This document shows positions 21,346 through 30,034 of a DNA stretch of 64,000 nucleotides, piece by piece. This stretch comes from Tremella fuciformis (lineage: Eukaryota; Basidiomycota; Tremellomycetes; Tremellales; Tremellaceae). Position numbers and translations under genes: made by a program. The DNA is taken from positions 434,001 through 498,000 of the forward strand of contig CP136499.1 in the NCBI GenBank assembly GCA_032768795.1, read 5' to 3'. Positions within the stretch are counted from its first letter, which is position 1. Every line of letters starts with the position of its first letter. The notes below the pieces were generated by a model. That model made no database searches. It was not told the origin of the DNA and worked only from the letters and a program-made list of their open reading frames with translations.

Positions 21346-22611
21346 ATGTTTCCTTCCGCACCTGAATCCTCTCGTCTACCCAGGAGATCCCCCAGGCTCA
21401 ATGAGCCCGAGGAGGAGCCTCCTGCACCACCCATTCCCCCTGCCGTGACCATGACTAGGGAGGAAGAAGGCGGGGCTACCCCGCCTGACACTCCCAGGGC
21501 GTCAGAGTCTCGGCGAGCTCGCCGAGGCTTGGGCCCAATGCCTACACCTCCCGCCGACATCAGTGATGCGGCGAGCATGGCGCTCTTCTTGAAAGAGCTC
21601 GAGCGGTGGAATATCCGCCGCGAAGCCTTTGAGGAAGCCCGCCTCGAGCTTCAGGAGGAAGAAGAGTTCCTCCGCCCAAGAGGGCGAGCTCCCTCGTTCA
21701 GCCCGGCGAGTTCAGCGAGCAGCGCGCCGAAGGAGCCGAAGGTCAAGGAGCCTGACACCCTCTCTGGGGAGAATCCCGCCAAGCTGAAAGGGTTCCTGTT
21801 GCAGTGCGAGCTGATGTTCAGTTTGCATGGGGGCAGGTACCAGTCGGAGGAGATCATGGTTTCGTTCATGATCTCGTACCTGCGGGGACCGGCTCTTCAG
21901 TCTGTCGAGCCGATGGTAGGTATGCGGCCGCGACCCGCCGAGCTCGCAACGGTGGACGCGTTCAAAAGGTACCTCAAGTCCGCCTTCGGCGACCCGGACG
22001 AACGGGGTACGGCAAAGCGACAACTTCGAGCGCTGCGGCAGACCAAGTCAGCTGCCGAGCACTTCGCTAAGGTCAGGGAGCTTGTTGCGGTGGCTGGTTT
22101 CACTGATCAGGTCGCGATTGTGGACTGGGCCATTCATGGGCTCAAGTCTCATCTTAAGGACGAGATCGCTAAGCGCGGCGAGTTCTACTCGCTGACCGAG
22201 CTCGTCGAGTTTATTGTGCCTCTAGACAATCGCCTCCGTCATCGCGAGGAGGAGAGGAAGCTGGAGGAGGCTGCTGCGGCGAAGGCTGAAAAGCACAAGA
22301 CGGAGTATGCCAAGGCTGAAGCGCCAGCGCGGCGCCCATGGGCTGAGCGCTTGGGCGCGTCGCTCCCGCCGGCTCGCCTCAGCGAGCAGCGCGGCGAGTC
22401 CTCGGCGAGTTCGGGCCCTTCTGGGTCAGACTTGCTGAAGTCAACGCGCAACCCCGATGGGTCTCTGACGGAGGCCGAGAGGGAGCGCCGTTTGCACAGC
22501 GGGCTCTGCTTGCGGTGCGGGCAGGGCGGCCACCAGCTGGCTAACTGCCCCACCGCTAAGCCGAGGCCGCTGCCCCCGATTCCCGCCCAGGGACAGGCCC
22601 CAAAAGCCTGA
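21346..22611 (+). CDS. gag: Gypsy Gag
   Basis: A 421-aa frame from the ATG at 21346 with a Pro/Glu-rich N terminus and a central capsid-like helical region (residues ~130-300, including FLLQCELMFSLHGGRY and LRALRQTKSAAEHF). A C-terminal zinc knuckle CLRCGQGGHQLANC (C-x2-C-x4-H-x4-C) follows. It ends at TGA 22609-22611, immediately after a slippery heptamer that leads into the pol frame. Confidence 0.9.
   Translation: MFPSAPESSRLPRRSPRLNEPEEEPPAPPIPPAVTMTREEEGGATPPDTPRASESRRARRGLGPMPTPPADISDAASMALFLKELERWNIRREAFEEARLELQEEEEFLRPRGRAPSFSPASSASSAPKEPKVKEPDTLSGENPAKLKGFLLQCELMFSLHGGRYQSEEIMVSFMISYLRGPALQSVEPMVGMRPRPAELATVDAFKRYLKSAFGDPDERGTAKRQLRALRQTKSAAEHFAKVRELVAVAGFTDQVAIVDWAIHGLKSHLKDEIAKRGEFYSLTELVEFIVPLDNRLRHREEERKLEEAAAAKAEKHKTEYAKAEAPARRPWAERLGASLPPARLSEQRGESSASSGPSGSDLLKSTRNPDGSLTEAERERRLHSGLCLRCGQGGHQLANCPTAKPRPLPPIPAQGQAPKA
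22599..22605 (+). promoter_or_regulatory. -1 ribosomal frameshift heptamer (CCCAAAA)
   Basis: In the gag frame the sequence reads C CCA AAA, a canonical X-XXY-YYZ heptamer, four bases before the gag stop. Slipping back one base enters a frame with no stop from 22605 through the pol start region, giving a Gag-Pol fusion. No ATG begins pol in this frame near 22.7 kb, which supports frameshifting over reinitiation. Confidence 0.75.
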
Positions 22612-25600
22612 GGGATGGTGGACAACAGCTCGGCGAGCATCATCCCTTTCCGCATCGACTCGCCGCGACCGTAATCTTTGACTGTTCCCGTTCTCCTTCA
22701 TCCCAGACCGATGATACCCGTATACCCGTGACTCACACTGATTCCCCACAAGGTTGGGCAGCCTCTGAGAGGCTCCTAGACAACCCCACGCACGCTGTTG
22801 TCGCAGGTCGCATCAGCGGGCATCCCGCGAAGATCCTCCTGGATTCAGGAGCCTCCGCTAACTTCCTCGCCAAGTCGTTCGCCGAGCGACACCGCATTGC
22901 CCTCAATGCGTACGACAAGCCCGTCGGACTCACCTTGTTCGACGGAGTAGAGTCGTCTGATGGCCCGCTGACTCACTTCTCTCGCGAGCGAGTCGAGGTG
23001 GGCCAGTATGCTGGCACAGCAAGGTTCGAGCTCACGCGCTTGAATGGAGCTGATGCAGTGTTGGGCTACCCGTGGCTGCGAACTCGCCGAGTTGTAATCG
23101 ACTTCGGCGAAGGAACTGTCACGGGAGCACCCTCGCAAGGTTGGGCAGAGCCCGTTCCCACTTCCAATGTCGCCGAGTCATCCCCTTCATCTCTCTCCCT
23201 CTCGCCGCCGCCGAGCTCCACCGTGTCCCCTGAATCCACCGAGTCCACCGTGTCCCCTGAAGTCGCCGAGTCTATCGAGTTCCCTACATCCGCTGTGTCC
23301 GCCGAGTCCCCTGTGTCCGCTGTTCCCCGCTCTCACCCCTGCCCCGCTGTCCCTACCGAGTCCGCTGATCCCGAGCTGCCTCCAACCTTGCCTTCCCCCT
23401 GCTTGTCGACCAAGGATGATCGAGCAGGACAGTCGCCGAGCGCTGAGCCCTCGCTGAGGAAGCAGCAGCCGGGGAAGAAGCGAGTCAGGAAGAGGCGGAT
23501 GGGAACAAAGAAACGCGCCTTCTCCCGCTCCAACTCTATTCCCGTGACCCACCCATGCCGCTGGCCATTCGTCGCGGTTGCTGAGGAGCTGAAACTATGC
23601 GCGGTCAGCACAGACTCGCCGAGCTCGCTGAGGTTCGACCAGTTGGACGAGCTCAGCTCATGGCCCTCTTTCGAGCCGCCCGCCGAACTCTCTGAGGCTG
23701 AGATTCAGCTGATTGCCGCCAGCGTTCCTGACCAGTACCTGGAGTTTCTCGACGTCTTCCACCCCAGGAAAGGCGTCGAGACCCTCGCGCCACACCGAGC
23801 GTATGACATGAAGATCGAGCTGAAGGCGGGCAGCTCGCTCAAGCTTGCCCCGCTCTACGAGGTCGCCCAAGATCAGAAGGAAGCCATGAGGCAAATCCTC
23901 GAGCGAGAAGAAGCCGCAGGCCGCATCCGGCCTAGCAACTCGCCGTACGGCTCGCCGACCTTCTGCGTGCGTAAGACTGATGGTGTGAACTGGCGAATGG
24001 TGGTGGACTACCGCCATTTGAACAGTGCCACCGTTCCTGATGCTTACCCTGTCCCGCTGATCTCTCAAGTCATCTCTGATCTCGGCGGCTCTGAGTGGTT
24101 TTCCTGCTTTGACCTAGTCTCGGCGTATCAATTGCTAAGGCTCGCCGAGGGGTTTGAGAGCCTCACCGCTTTCCGCACGCCGTTCGGCATGTACGAGTCG
24201 CTAGTCGTGCGCGATGGGCTGCGGAACGCGCCAGCCGTCTTTCAGCACTTCCTGAATGAGCTTTTCAGTGATCTCAGGCAGTGGGTCACGGTATACATCG
24301 ACGACATCATCGTCCACGCCAAGACGCTCGAAGAGCTTCGCCGAGTCACTCGGCTAGTTCTGGAGCGGGTGCGAGGAACCTCCCTGTTCTTGAAGGCGAG
24401 TAAGTGTCGGTTTGAGCAGAGATCCGTCAAGTTTCTTGGCTTCATGATCTCCAAGGACGGCGTGGCGGCTGATCCGGGCTACGTCCAAGGGGTCCAAGAG
24501 GCTTCGAGGCCCAAGGATCTCCATGAGGTGCGACGCTTTCTGGGAATGGCGAGCTACTATCGGCGGTTCGTTCCTCACTTCGCTAAGGTCGCCGGGCCGC
24601 TACACCATCTGACGAAAGCGTCGGTTGGTTTCCATTGGGGTGAGGAGCAGGAACAGGCGTTCCAGGCGTTGAAGGAGAAACTGAGCCAGGCTCCGGTGCT
24701 CGCCTTCTTCAACCCGGAGTTGCCAACGATTGTGCAGACTGACGCATCGGCCTATGGCTGGGGCTTCGTCATCTCGCAAGTCAACTCGGCGAATGAGGAG
24801 CACCCCGTGGCCATCGAGTCGGGCTCGTTCAAAGGCGCCGAGTTGAACTACACGGTGACTGAGAAGGAGTTCCTGGCTATCGTTCACGCCTTCCGGCGCA
24901 AGCGGCATCTGTTGTCTCAGGTTCATTCCACGGTCATCACTGACCACTTGAATCTTACTTACTGGATGGAGCCGCGGCAGCTGAACCCTCGCCAGGCTAG
25001 ATGGGTTGAGATCTTAGCCGGGTTCGATTACAAAATCGTGTATCGCCCTGGTAAGGAGGGCGAGCTTCCCGATGCGCTCTCCCGTGACTCGGCATATCTC
25101 CCAGGGCCATTGATGCAGCAGCCGCAGAACTTCATCCAGGCACTCCCCACCGCCGACTCTTCCTCCACGGTCTCGTCCTCCCTCGGCCATCTCCTCCGTG
25201 CAGCAACACTCGGCGAGATCGGTGTCGAGGAGGAGGAGGAGGAAGAGGTCGGCGAGGAACGCGTTGAGGTCGCTGAGTTGTCCCCGGTCCTGGCTGAGTT
25301 AACCTCTGACGCGCCTACTCTCGCCTCGACCCACCCTGTCCTGTTGGGATTTTGCCGAAGGCTCGGCTTCTCTGGGGAAGCGCTCTTGCAGCGTGACCCC
25401 GAGGGAAGGCTGCGAGTCGACGGACGACTGTACGTGGAACCGGGGCCAGAACGGGTGCAGATCCTGAAGGGACGGCACGAAGCTATCCTCGCAGGGCACC
25501 CGGGCGTTGCGAAGACTCTCGAGTTGGTGAAGCGCGACTACGCGTGGCTTGGCCTTCGGCGCGACGTGGAGGCCTTCGTCCGCGCATGCGCAGTATGTCA

Positions 25601-26810
25601 GCGGACCAAGACCGACCGACACCGGGCTCACGGCTTCCTCCAGCCACTGGAGATAGCTGAGAGGCCCTGGGCATCCATCTCCATGGACTTTATCGAGCCC
25701 CTGCCGGTCTCTAACGGTTTTGACTCGATTCTGGTGGTTGTTGACAGACTAACGAAGTGGGCGATTTTCATCCCGACGACCACTCGGCTCAACTCGGCGG
25801 GACTCGCCGAGTTGATCATTGATCACGTGGTCTGTCAACACGGGCTCCCGCAATCCATCGTCTCTGATCGAGGTTCCAAGTTCACCAGTAAGCTGTGGGC
25901 CAACCTGTGCAAGGCCTTGGGTATTAAGCTGTCCTTGTCCACGGCTTTCCATCCGCAGACTGATGGGCAAACTGAGCGGGTAAATCAAGTTCTCGAGCAG
26001 TACCTTCGGGTCTTCTCGACCTATCAGCAAGACAACTGGGCTAAGCTTTTGCCGTGCGCATCGTTCTCGTACAACAACTGGAAGCACTCGGCCATCGAGA
26101 TGTCACCGTTTGTAGCAAACTTTGGGTACTCGCCGAGGTGGACGGAGGACTTGGTGAACTCGGAGAACTCGGAGAGGGAGGGTGCGGATGCCGGTGAACG
26201 ACTGGGACTGCGGAAGGCGACGGAGCTGAGTGATCTGCATGAGCTCTGCCGGGCTAACATTGAGGCGGCGAACCGCGATTATGCGAGGCACTACAATGCT
26301 AAGCACTCGTCGCCGCCCAGCTTCAAGATCGGTGACTCGGTGCTCCTCTCGCTGAAGAACATCGAGACTCGGCGACCGATGAAGAAGCTGGACCTCAAGT
26401 TCGGTGGACCGTTCGAGATCATCGAGCAGGTCAACCCGGTAACGTATCGCCTCGCTCTCCCTCCCTCCATGAAGTGCCACGACGTCTTCCACGTCAACCT
26501 CCTGAAACCCTTCCAACAGCCTACCTTGCCCGGCCAGTCGTACGAGCCTCCCGACCCGGTGGAAGTGGACAGCGAGCTGGGAGAGAGCTGGGAGGTCGCG
26601 GCGATCCTGGATTCTCGAATACGCCGTGGACGCCTTGAGTACCTCGTTGAGTGGTTGGGCTTTGAGCTCACGGATGAGCACGCGACTTGGGAGCCGTTAG
26701 CTCATGTGAGCGAGTCGGCCGCCGAGCTCGTCGCGGACTTCCACGCCGCTCACCCAGAGAAGCCATCAAGTGCGCCGAGGCCTCGGCGAGGCGCTCGCCG
26801 AGCCGTATGA
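22605..26810 (+). CDS. pol: Gypsy Pol with C-terminal chromodomain
   Basis: The frame is open from the frameshift site to TGA at 26808-26810. Ordered blocks: protease (LLDSGASANFLA), reverse transcriptase (VVDYRHLN, FGMYESLVV, YIDDIIVH), RNase H (QTDASAYGWGF), integrase with HHCC zinc finger (HPGVAKTLELV...CAVCQRTK) and DDE core (DFIEPLP, SDRGSKFTS, GQTERVNQ). A chromodomain (WEVAAILDSRIRRGRLEYL...HATWEPL) lies near the end. A long Ser/Pro/Glu linker separates protease and reverse transcriptase. Domain order and chromodomain place it with chromoviruses. The frame looks complete and undamaged. Confidence 0.93.
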   Translation, partial: SLRDGGQQLGEHHPFPHRLAATVIFDCSRSPSSQTDDTRIPVTHTDSPQGWAASERLLDNPTHAVVAGRISGHPAKILLDSGASANFLAKSFAERHRIALNAYDKPVGLTLFDGVESSDGPLTHFSRERVEVGQYAGTARFELTRLNGADAVLGYPWLRTRRVVIDFGEGTVTGAPSQGWAEPVPTSNVAESSPSSLSLSPPPSSTVSPESTESTVSPEVAESIEFPTSAVSAESPVSAVPRSHPCPAVPTESADPELPPTLPSPCLSTKDDRAGQSPSAEPSLRKQQPGKKRVRKRRMGTKKRAFSRSNSIPVTHPCRWPFVAVAEELKLCAVSTDSPSSLRFDQLDELSSWPSFEPPAELSEAEIQLIAASVPDQYLEFLDVFHPRKGVETLAPHRAYDMKIELKAGSSLKLAPLYEVAQDQKEAMRQILEREEAAGRIRPSNSPYGSPTFCVRKTDGVNWRMVVDYRHLNSATVPDAYPVPLISQVISDLGGSEWFSCFDLVSAYQLLRLAEGFESLTAFRTPFGMYESLVVRDGLRNAPAVFQHFLNELFSDLRQWVTVYIDDIIVHAKTLEELRRVTRLVLERVRGTSLFLKASKCRFEQRSVKFLGFMISKDGVAADPGYVQGVQEASRPKDLHEVRRFLGMASYYRRFVPHFAKVAGPLHHLTKASVGFHWGEEQEQAFQALKEKLSQAPVLAFFNPELPTIVQTDASAYGWGFVISQVNSANEEHPVAIESGSFKGAELNYTVTEKEFLAIVHAFRRKRHLLSQVHSTVITDHLNLTYWMEPRQLNPRQARWVEILAGFDYKIVYRPGKEGELPDALSRDSAYLPGPLMQQPQNFIQALPTADSSSTVSSSLGHLLRAATLGEIGVEEEEEEEVGEERVEVAELSPVLAELTSDAPTLASTHPVLLGFCRRLGFSGEALLQRDPEGRLRVDGRLYVEPGPERVQILKGRHEAILAGHPGVAKTLELVKRDYAWLGLRRDVEAFVRACAVCQRTKTDRHRAHGFLQPLEIAERPWASISMDFIEPLPVSNGFDSILVVVDRLTKWAIFIPTTTRLNSAGLAELIIDHVVCQHGLPQSIVSDRGSKFTSKLWANLCKALGIKLSLSTAFHPQTDGQTERVNQVLEQYLRVFSTYQQDNWAKLLPCASFSYNNWKHSAIEMSPFVANFGYSPRWTEDLVNSENSEREGADAGERLGLRKATELSDLHELCRANIEAANRDYARHYNAKHSSPPSFKIGDSVLLSLKNIETRRPMKKLDLKFGGPFEIIEQVNPVTYRLALPPSMKCHDVFHVNLLKPFQQPTLPGQSYEPPDPVEVDSELGESWEVAAILDSRIRRGRLEYLVEWLGFELTDEHATWEPLAHVSESAAELVADFHAAHPEKPSSAPRPRRGARRAV

Positions 26811-26917
26811 ATACTGCGTATTCCTGCCTGAATGATGCGTTCACGAAGATGATGCACAGAACACTCTATAATCAACGACTATGAACACCTCTTCCCCTCT
26901 TTCCCCCCCCTCCTCTC

Positions 26918-28592
26918 CTATCGTCCTCCCGACCCACCGGGGGCCGGTCCCTCGTTGAGGTCCTCAAGACCCCACTCGCTCAGATCCTCCCCAAGCATGC
27001 GCCGCAGCTCATTGACGGCGTACTGACGCAGTCGGGGGTTGTCCGGGCTGCGCGCGAGCGCCGCGAGGCCCTGGGCGGCTGCAAAGTCGCCTGGACCGAT
27101 GTGGCGTTCCGCAGACCGCTGAGGTGTCGCGGGCGCGTCGCGCCGAGGTGTCGCCGGGGGGTCGCCGCGCAGTGGCGTCCGCTCGGCGGTCGGCGAGCTG
27201 GACGGCGCCTCCCCATCCTTCAGAGTACAGCGGCCGGTTGTGCAGGTGTAGCACTTTCGGCCTATTGTGCCCGGCGGGACGAGGCAGCGGCGTCCCTCTC
27301 GTCTACACCGACGACACGGCCGCTCGGCGTCTACCGCGTCCTTGTGGTGGTCCTGCTGATAAGTATCTACCGCTGGTTGTGACGGGTACTGACGAGGATC
27401 TTTGCTGGCGTCCGATTCTCGTGCCGCCCGGCTCGTCGCGGGGTCGCTGGAGGCGCTGCCGGTCTCCGGGAAGGTGTCGCGGCCGCCGCAGGCGTCCGCG
27501 GCGCCGCTCGCGGTGTCGGTCTCCGCGCCCCCTCCCCCTCTCCCCTCCTCTCCCCCTCCTCTCTCCCCTTGCCCTTCCAGCCCATCGCCGCCTGCAGTGC
27601 CTCCATGGAGGCCTCCATCCTCTCGGCCGCCGCCTGCAGCGCGGCCTCAGCCGCCTCCTCCGCCTCCATGTCGACGTCGTTGGCCCCGCTGACCTCCCTG
27701 ACCTCGCTCACTTCGCCGCGCGAGCCGCTTGCCTCTCCTTGCGGTCGGCGACTAGGTCGTGTGCGCGGCGGCGTGGGTAGGCGCTCGCCCAAGGGTAAGT
27801 CATGCACGACGGAGTAAACTACGTCGCACATTGGGGCCTCCGAGTCGGGTCGGTCGAAGGGGTTGAGGTAGGCGGTGGCTCCAGCCCGCCAGCTTGCCTC
27901 GGCGTCGAACACGCTATCGGTTCGTTCGATTCCTGCCCGTCAGTCTCATCTCTTCTTGATAGTGCCGCTGTGGCTTACGCCGGCGCCGCCCCATCCGCTC
28001 GCCCTCTCTTTCGTCCACCGGCAGAGCAGGCTCGAGCTCGAGCCTCTCCGCGCCGCCCTCGTCCACCTCCATCTCCTCGTCCTCCTGCTCGAGCTGCGTC
28101 AGCGGCGAGCTGCCGCCATCGCCCTCCTCCTCCTCCTCCTCCCCCTCCCCCTCCTCCTCCCCCTCCTCCTCCTCCTCCTCCCCGTCCACCACTCCCCTCA
28201 TCACCTCCCCGGCAACCTCCCCCTCGCCGAGCTCTTCGATCTCGAGCTCGTCGCTTGCCGAGCGCTCTCGACGAGTGCCGCGCCCGCGACCGAAAGTCCG
28301 CTGGGTGCCGTCGAATCCTTCCCGTCAGCTCTGCATCTCCCTCTTCTCGGCCACTCACGTCGCGCCGGCTGCTCCTCTCGCCCCTCTTCCCCCCCTCGCT
28401 CCGCCCCCTGGCCCTGCACAACCAGGGCTACCCTCGACGGCACGACGAACCGCCCGCCCCACCCTTCGCGTCAGCCACCAGTTCGCTCGCTCGGCGCGCT
28501 GCGCGCGCCGACTCACTGGTCTGCCCCTCCGCCTGGGCTCGTCGTCTCGCCGCGCTCGCCTTGCGCGTTGCCGCTGGTGTTGTTGGGGCCAT
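26918..28592 (-). CDS. Antisense spliced passenger gene in the Gypsy element: Cys-cluster protein
   Basis: Five exons on the minus strand: 28592-28517, 28463-28359, 28317-27979, 27932-27394 and 27355-26918, about 498 aa. The introns have GTGAGT, GTGAGT, GTAAGC and GTCAGT donors, three have CTGAC branch points, and all joins keep frame while bypassing stops. The N terminus is Ala/Arg-rich (MAPTTPAATRKASAARRRA). The middle has a poly-Glu tract encoded by the CT-rich run at 28130-28190 and an Ala/Glu helix. The last exon carries PCRRCRREGRRC...CYTCTTGRCTL (C-x2-C-x6-C-x10-C-x2-C-x4-C). The gene lies wholly between the pol stop and the 3' LTR. Cysteine layout and a phase-0 intron just upstream of it match transposon gene 4. 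Probably DNA-binding; role in the element unknown. Confidence 0.78.
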
Positions 28593-28853
28593 GTTGTTGC
28601 TGGCCGAGTGATGAGATAACGGAGAATGGAAAAGCTGAGTCCTCTGTCCACTTGTCCTCGGCCGTGTGTTTGGTTGCCCAGCAACTAGCGCGCCTCGCCG
28701 CATCAACATCGTACCTGAAAGGACCTCGCTGACCGCCTCGCCGAGTCCCTCACCGAGCCCCTCGCCGAGCCCCTCGTCGACCTCGCCGACTCCGCCGCCG
28801 ACTTCCACAACCACGACTATCTCGCAGGAGCTCGATCGTAAGGTTGGGCAGAG

Positions 28854-29366
28854 TGTCACGACGGACGTAGGGAGAGCACATGGAAGCCACGTGGGGAGAC
28901 GGAGCTCGGACTCGTTGATTCAACGCATCACTCGCCGAGCTCACCGAGGGACGACGGATACTTAGGAAGACTGGGCGCGCGATACGTTCCGTAGTCTTCT
29001 CCCAATTGTTGTTCTCTGCAGACACGTAGACTGCCTGCTCCGTCCCGTCGCTTGGCTTGCCAGTGACACCGAGTCCCCCGCCGAGTTCCCCGTCTACCTC
29101 CCTCAACTCGCTCGCGCTCGTCGAGTTCACCTTCCCGCTCGCCGAGTTCAGCGAGTCCCTCGCCGCACCCCTCGCTCAACCCGTTCACCTCCTTGAGCTC
29201 AGCGAGTCCCTCGCCGAGCCCCTCGCTCACCTCCCCGAGCTCAGCGAGTCCCTCGCCGAGCTCCTCGCCCAACTCGCTCATACCTATCGACGTCAACGAC
29301 CCCCACGCCGACCGTTCGGAGTACGTGCCCGCCGGGCCCTGGACAGAGAAGGCGGTCGTCGTGACA
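28854..29366 (+). repeat. Gypsy 3' LTR
   Basis: 513 bp, apparently identical to the 5' LTR with a constant offset of 8132. It is preceded by a purine-rich tract (AAGGTTGGGCAGAG) that can serve as plus-strand primer and followed by AGTAG. Confidence 0.93.
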
Positions 29367-29866
29367 AGTAGGGCCGGGCCGTCTGGGGGTCAGTTGTCCC
29401 GTATGGGTCGTGGAGAAAAGACAGATGCGGAGCTTCGGGTATGTCCCAACTGAACGAGACTGCGCAGACTATTCGAGATTCTAATGGACTTCAGAAGGCT
29501 CTGAGCAAACCGCATGTCGAATACTCGGAGCTCCGGCGTTGCTATCGTTGCCAGCTGAACGGCCTCCGCTGCATCCGAACCCGCGGTAAAGGCGGGAAAT
29601 ACAGCAAGAAGTGTGCGACCTGTAATCAAGAGTGCACCCTCACGCCCTACTCCGAGACCCTGTCACAGCTTTCACGGCTACAGGAGGTCAGTAGGTCTAT
29701 TCAAGACCACCTGCCAACATTGCTTTCAGTGGGGATGGAACCTGCTCGGCGGCAGGAGGCGGCAGACAAGATCATGGGCAACGTCCCAAAGCTTGCTGCC
29801 GTAGGTGCTTCTCTGGGTTGGTTGAGGAACAACAAAGGCGAGAAGATGTACGTCTCTCCATTTTAG

Positions 29867-30034
29867 CGGGTAACTTGTAGCTTTGTATGATCATATCAGT
29901 ACATGCACAAACATTGCGGTGAGAAATCGTCAGAGCAAGATCAGTTAAGAGTAAGACATCAAGACTATTCGAGGCTATTCGAGATTCTTGAGTGAGGGAG
30001 TCGGTGGCAGCTAAGCTCTGCAGGCGGGTGAGTT
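29867..30034 (+). other. 3' spacer of the DNA transposon
   Basis: Non-coding stretch after gene 4 with two CTATTCGAG motifs (near 29966 and 29976), ending where the right inverted repeat begins. Confidence 0.5.

Larger units (their letters stand above)
20722..29366 (+). mobile_element. Full-length chromodomain Ty3/Gypsy retrotransposon with antisense passenger gene
   Basis: 8645 bp with 513-bp LTRs (20722-21234 and 28854-29366) that end TGTCACGACG...CGTCGTGACA, look identical, and are flanked by a perfect AGTAG duplication (20717-20721 and 29367-29371). It carries gag, pol and chromodomain on the plus strand and a spliced gene on the minus strand between pol and the 3' LTR. Matching LTRs and open frames indicate a recent insertion. 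It interrupts exon 4 of transposon gene 4. Confidence 0.95.
19346..29866 (+). pseudogene. Transposon gene 4: Cys-cluster protein, split by two retroelements
   Basis: With the insertions removed the frame is continuous over five exons: 19346-19504; 19559-19738 joined to 20253-20322; 20375-20401; 20451-20721 joined to 29372-29438; and 29495-29866, about 381 aa. Introns have GTAAGG, GTCAGT, GTGATT and GTATGT donors and CTGAC/CTAAT-like branch points. The N-terminal part is basic and Ser/Pro-rich. The last exon carries CYRCQLNGLRC...CATCNQECTL (C-x2-C-x6-C-x13-C-x2-C-x3-C), resembling a binuclear zinc cluster with a short last loop. Likely a DNA-binding accessory protein of the transposon. In its present state a 509-bp LTR and an 8.6-kb Gypsy break it. 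Confidence 0.75.

Noticed and set aside
27101..27382. Plus-strand frame of 93 codons in the Gypsy 3' region
   Set aside because: It is codon-aligned antisense to exon 5 of the passenger gene and has no motif of its own.
28130..28200. CT-rich repeat that could be taken for an independent microsatellite or regulatory tract
   Set aside because: It encodes the poly-Glu run of the antisense passenger gene in frame, so it is part of that gene.
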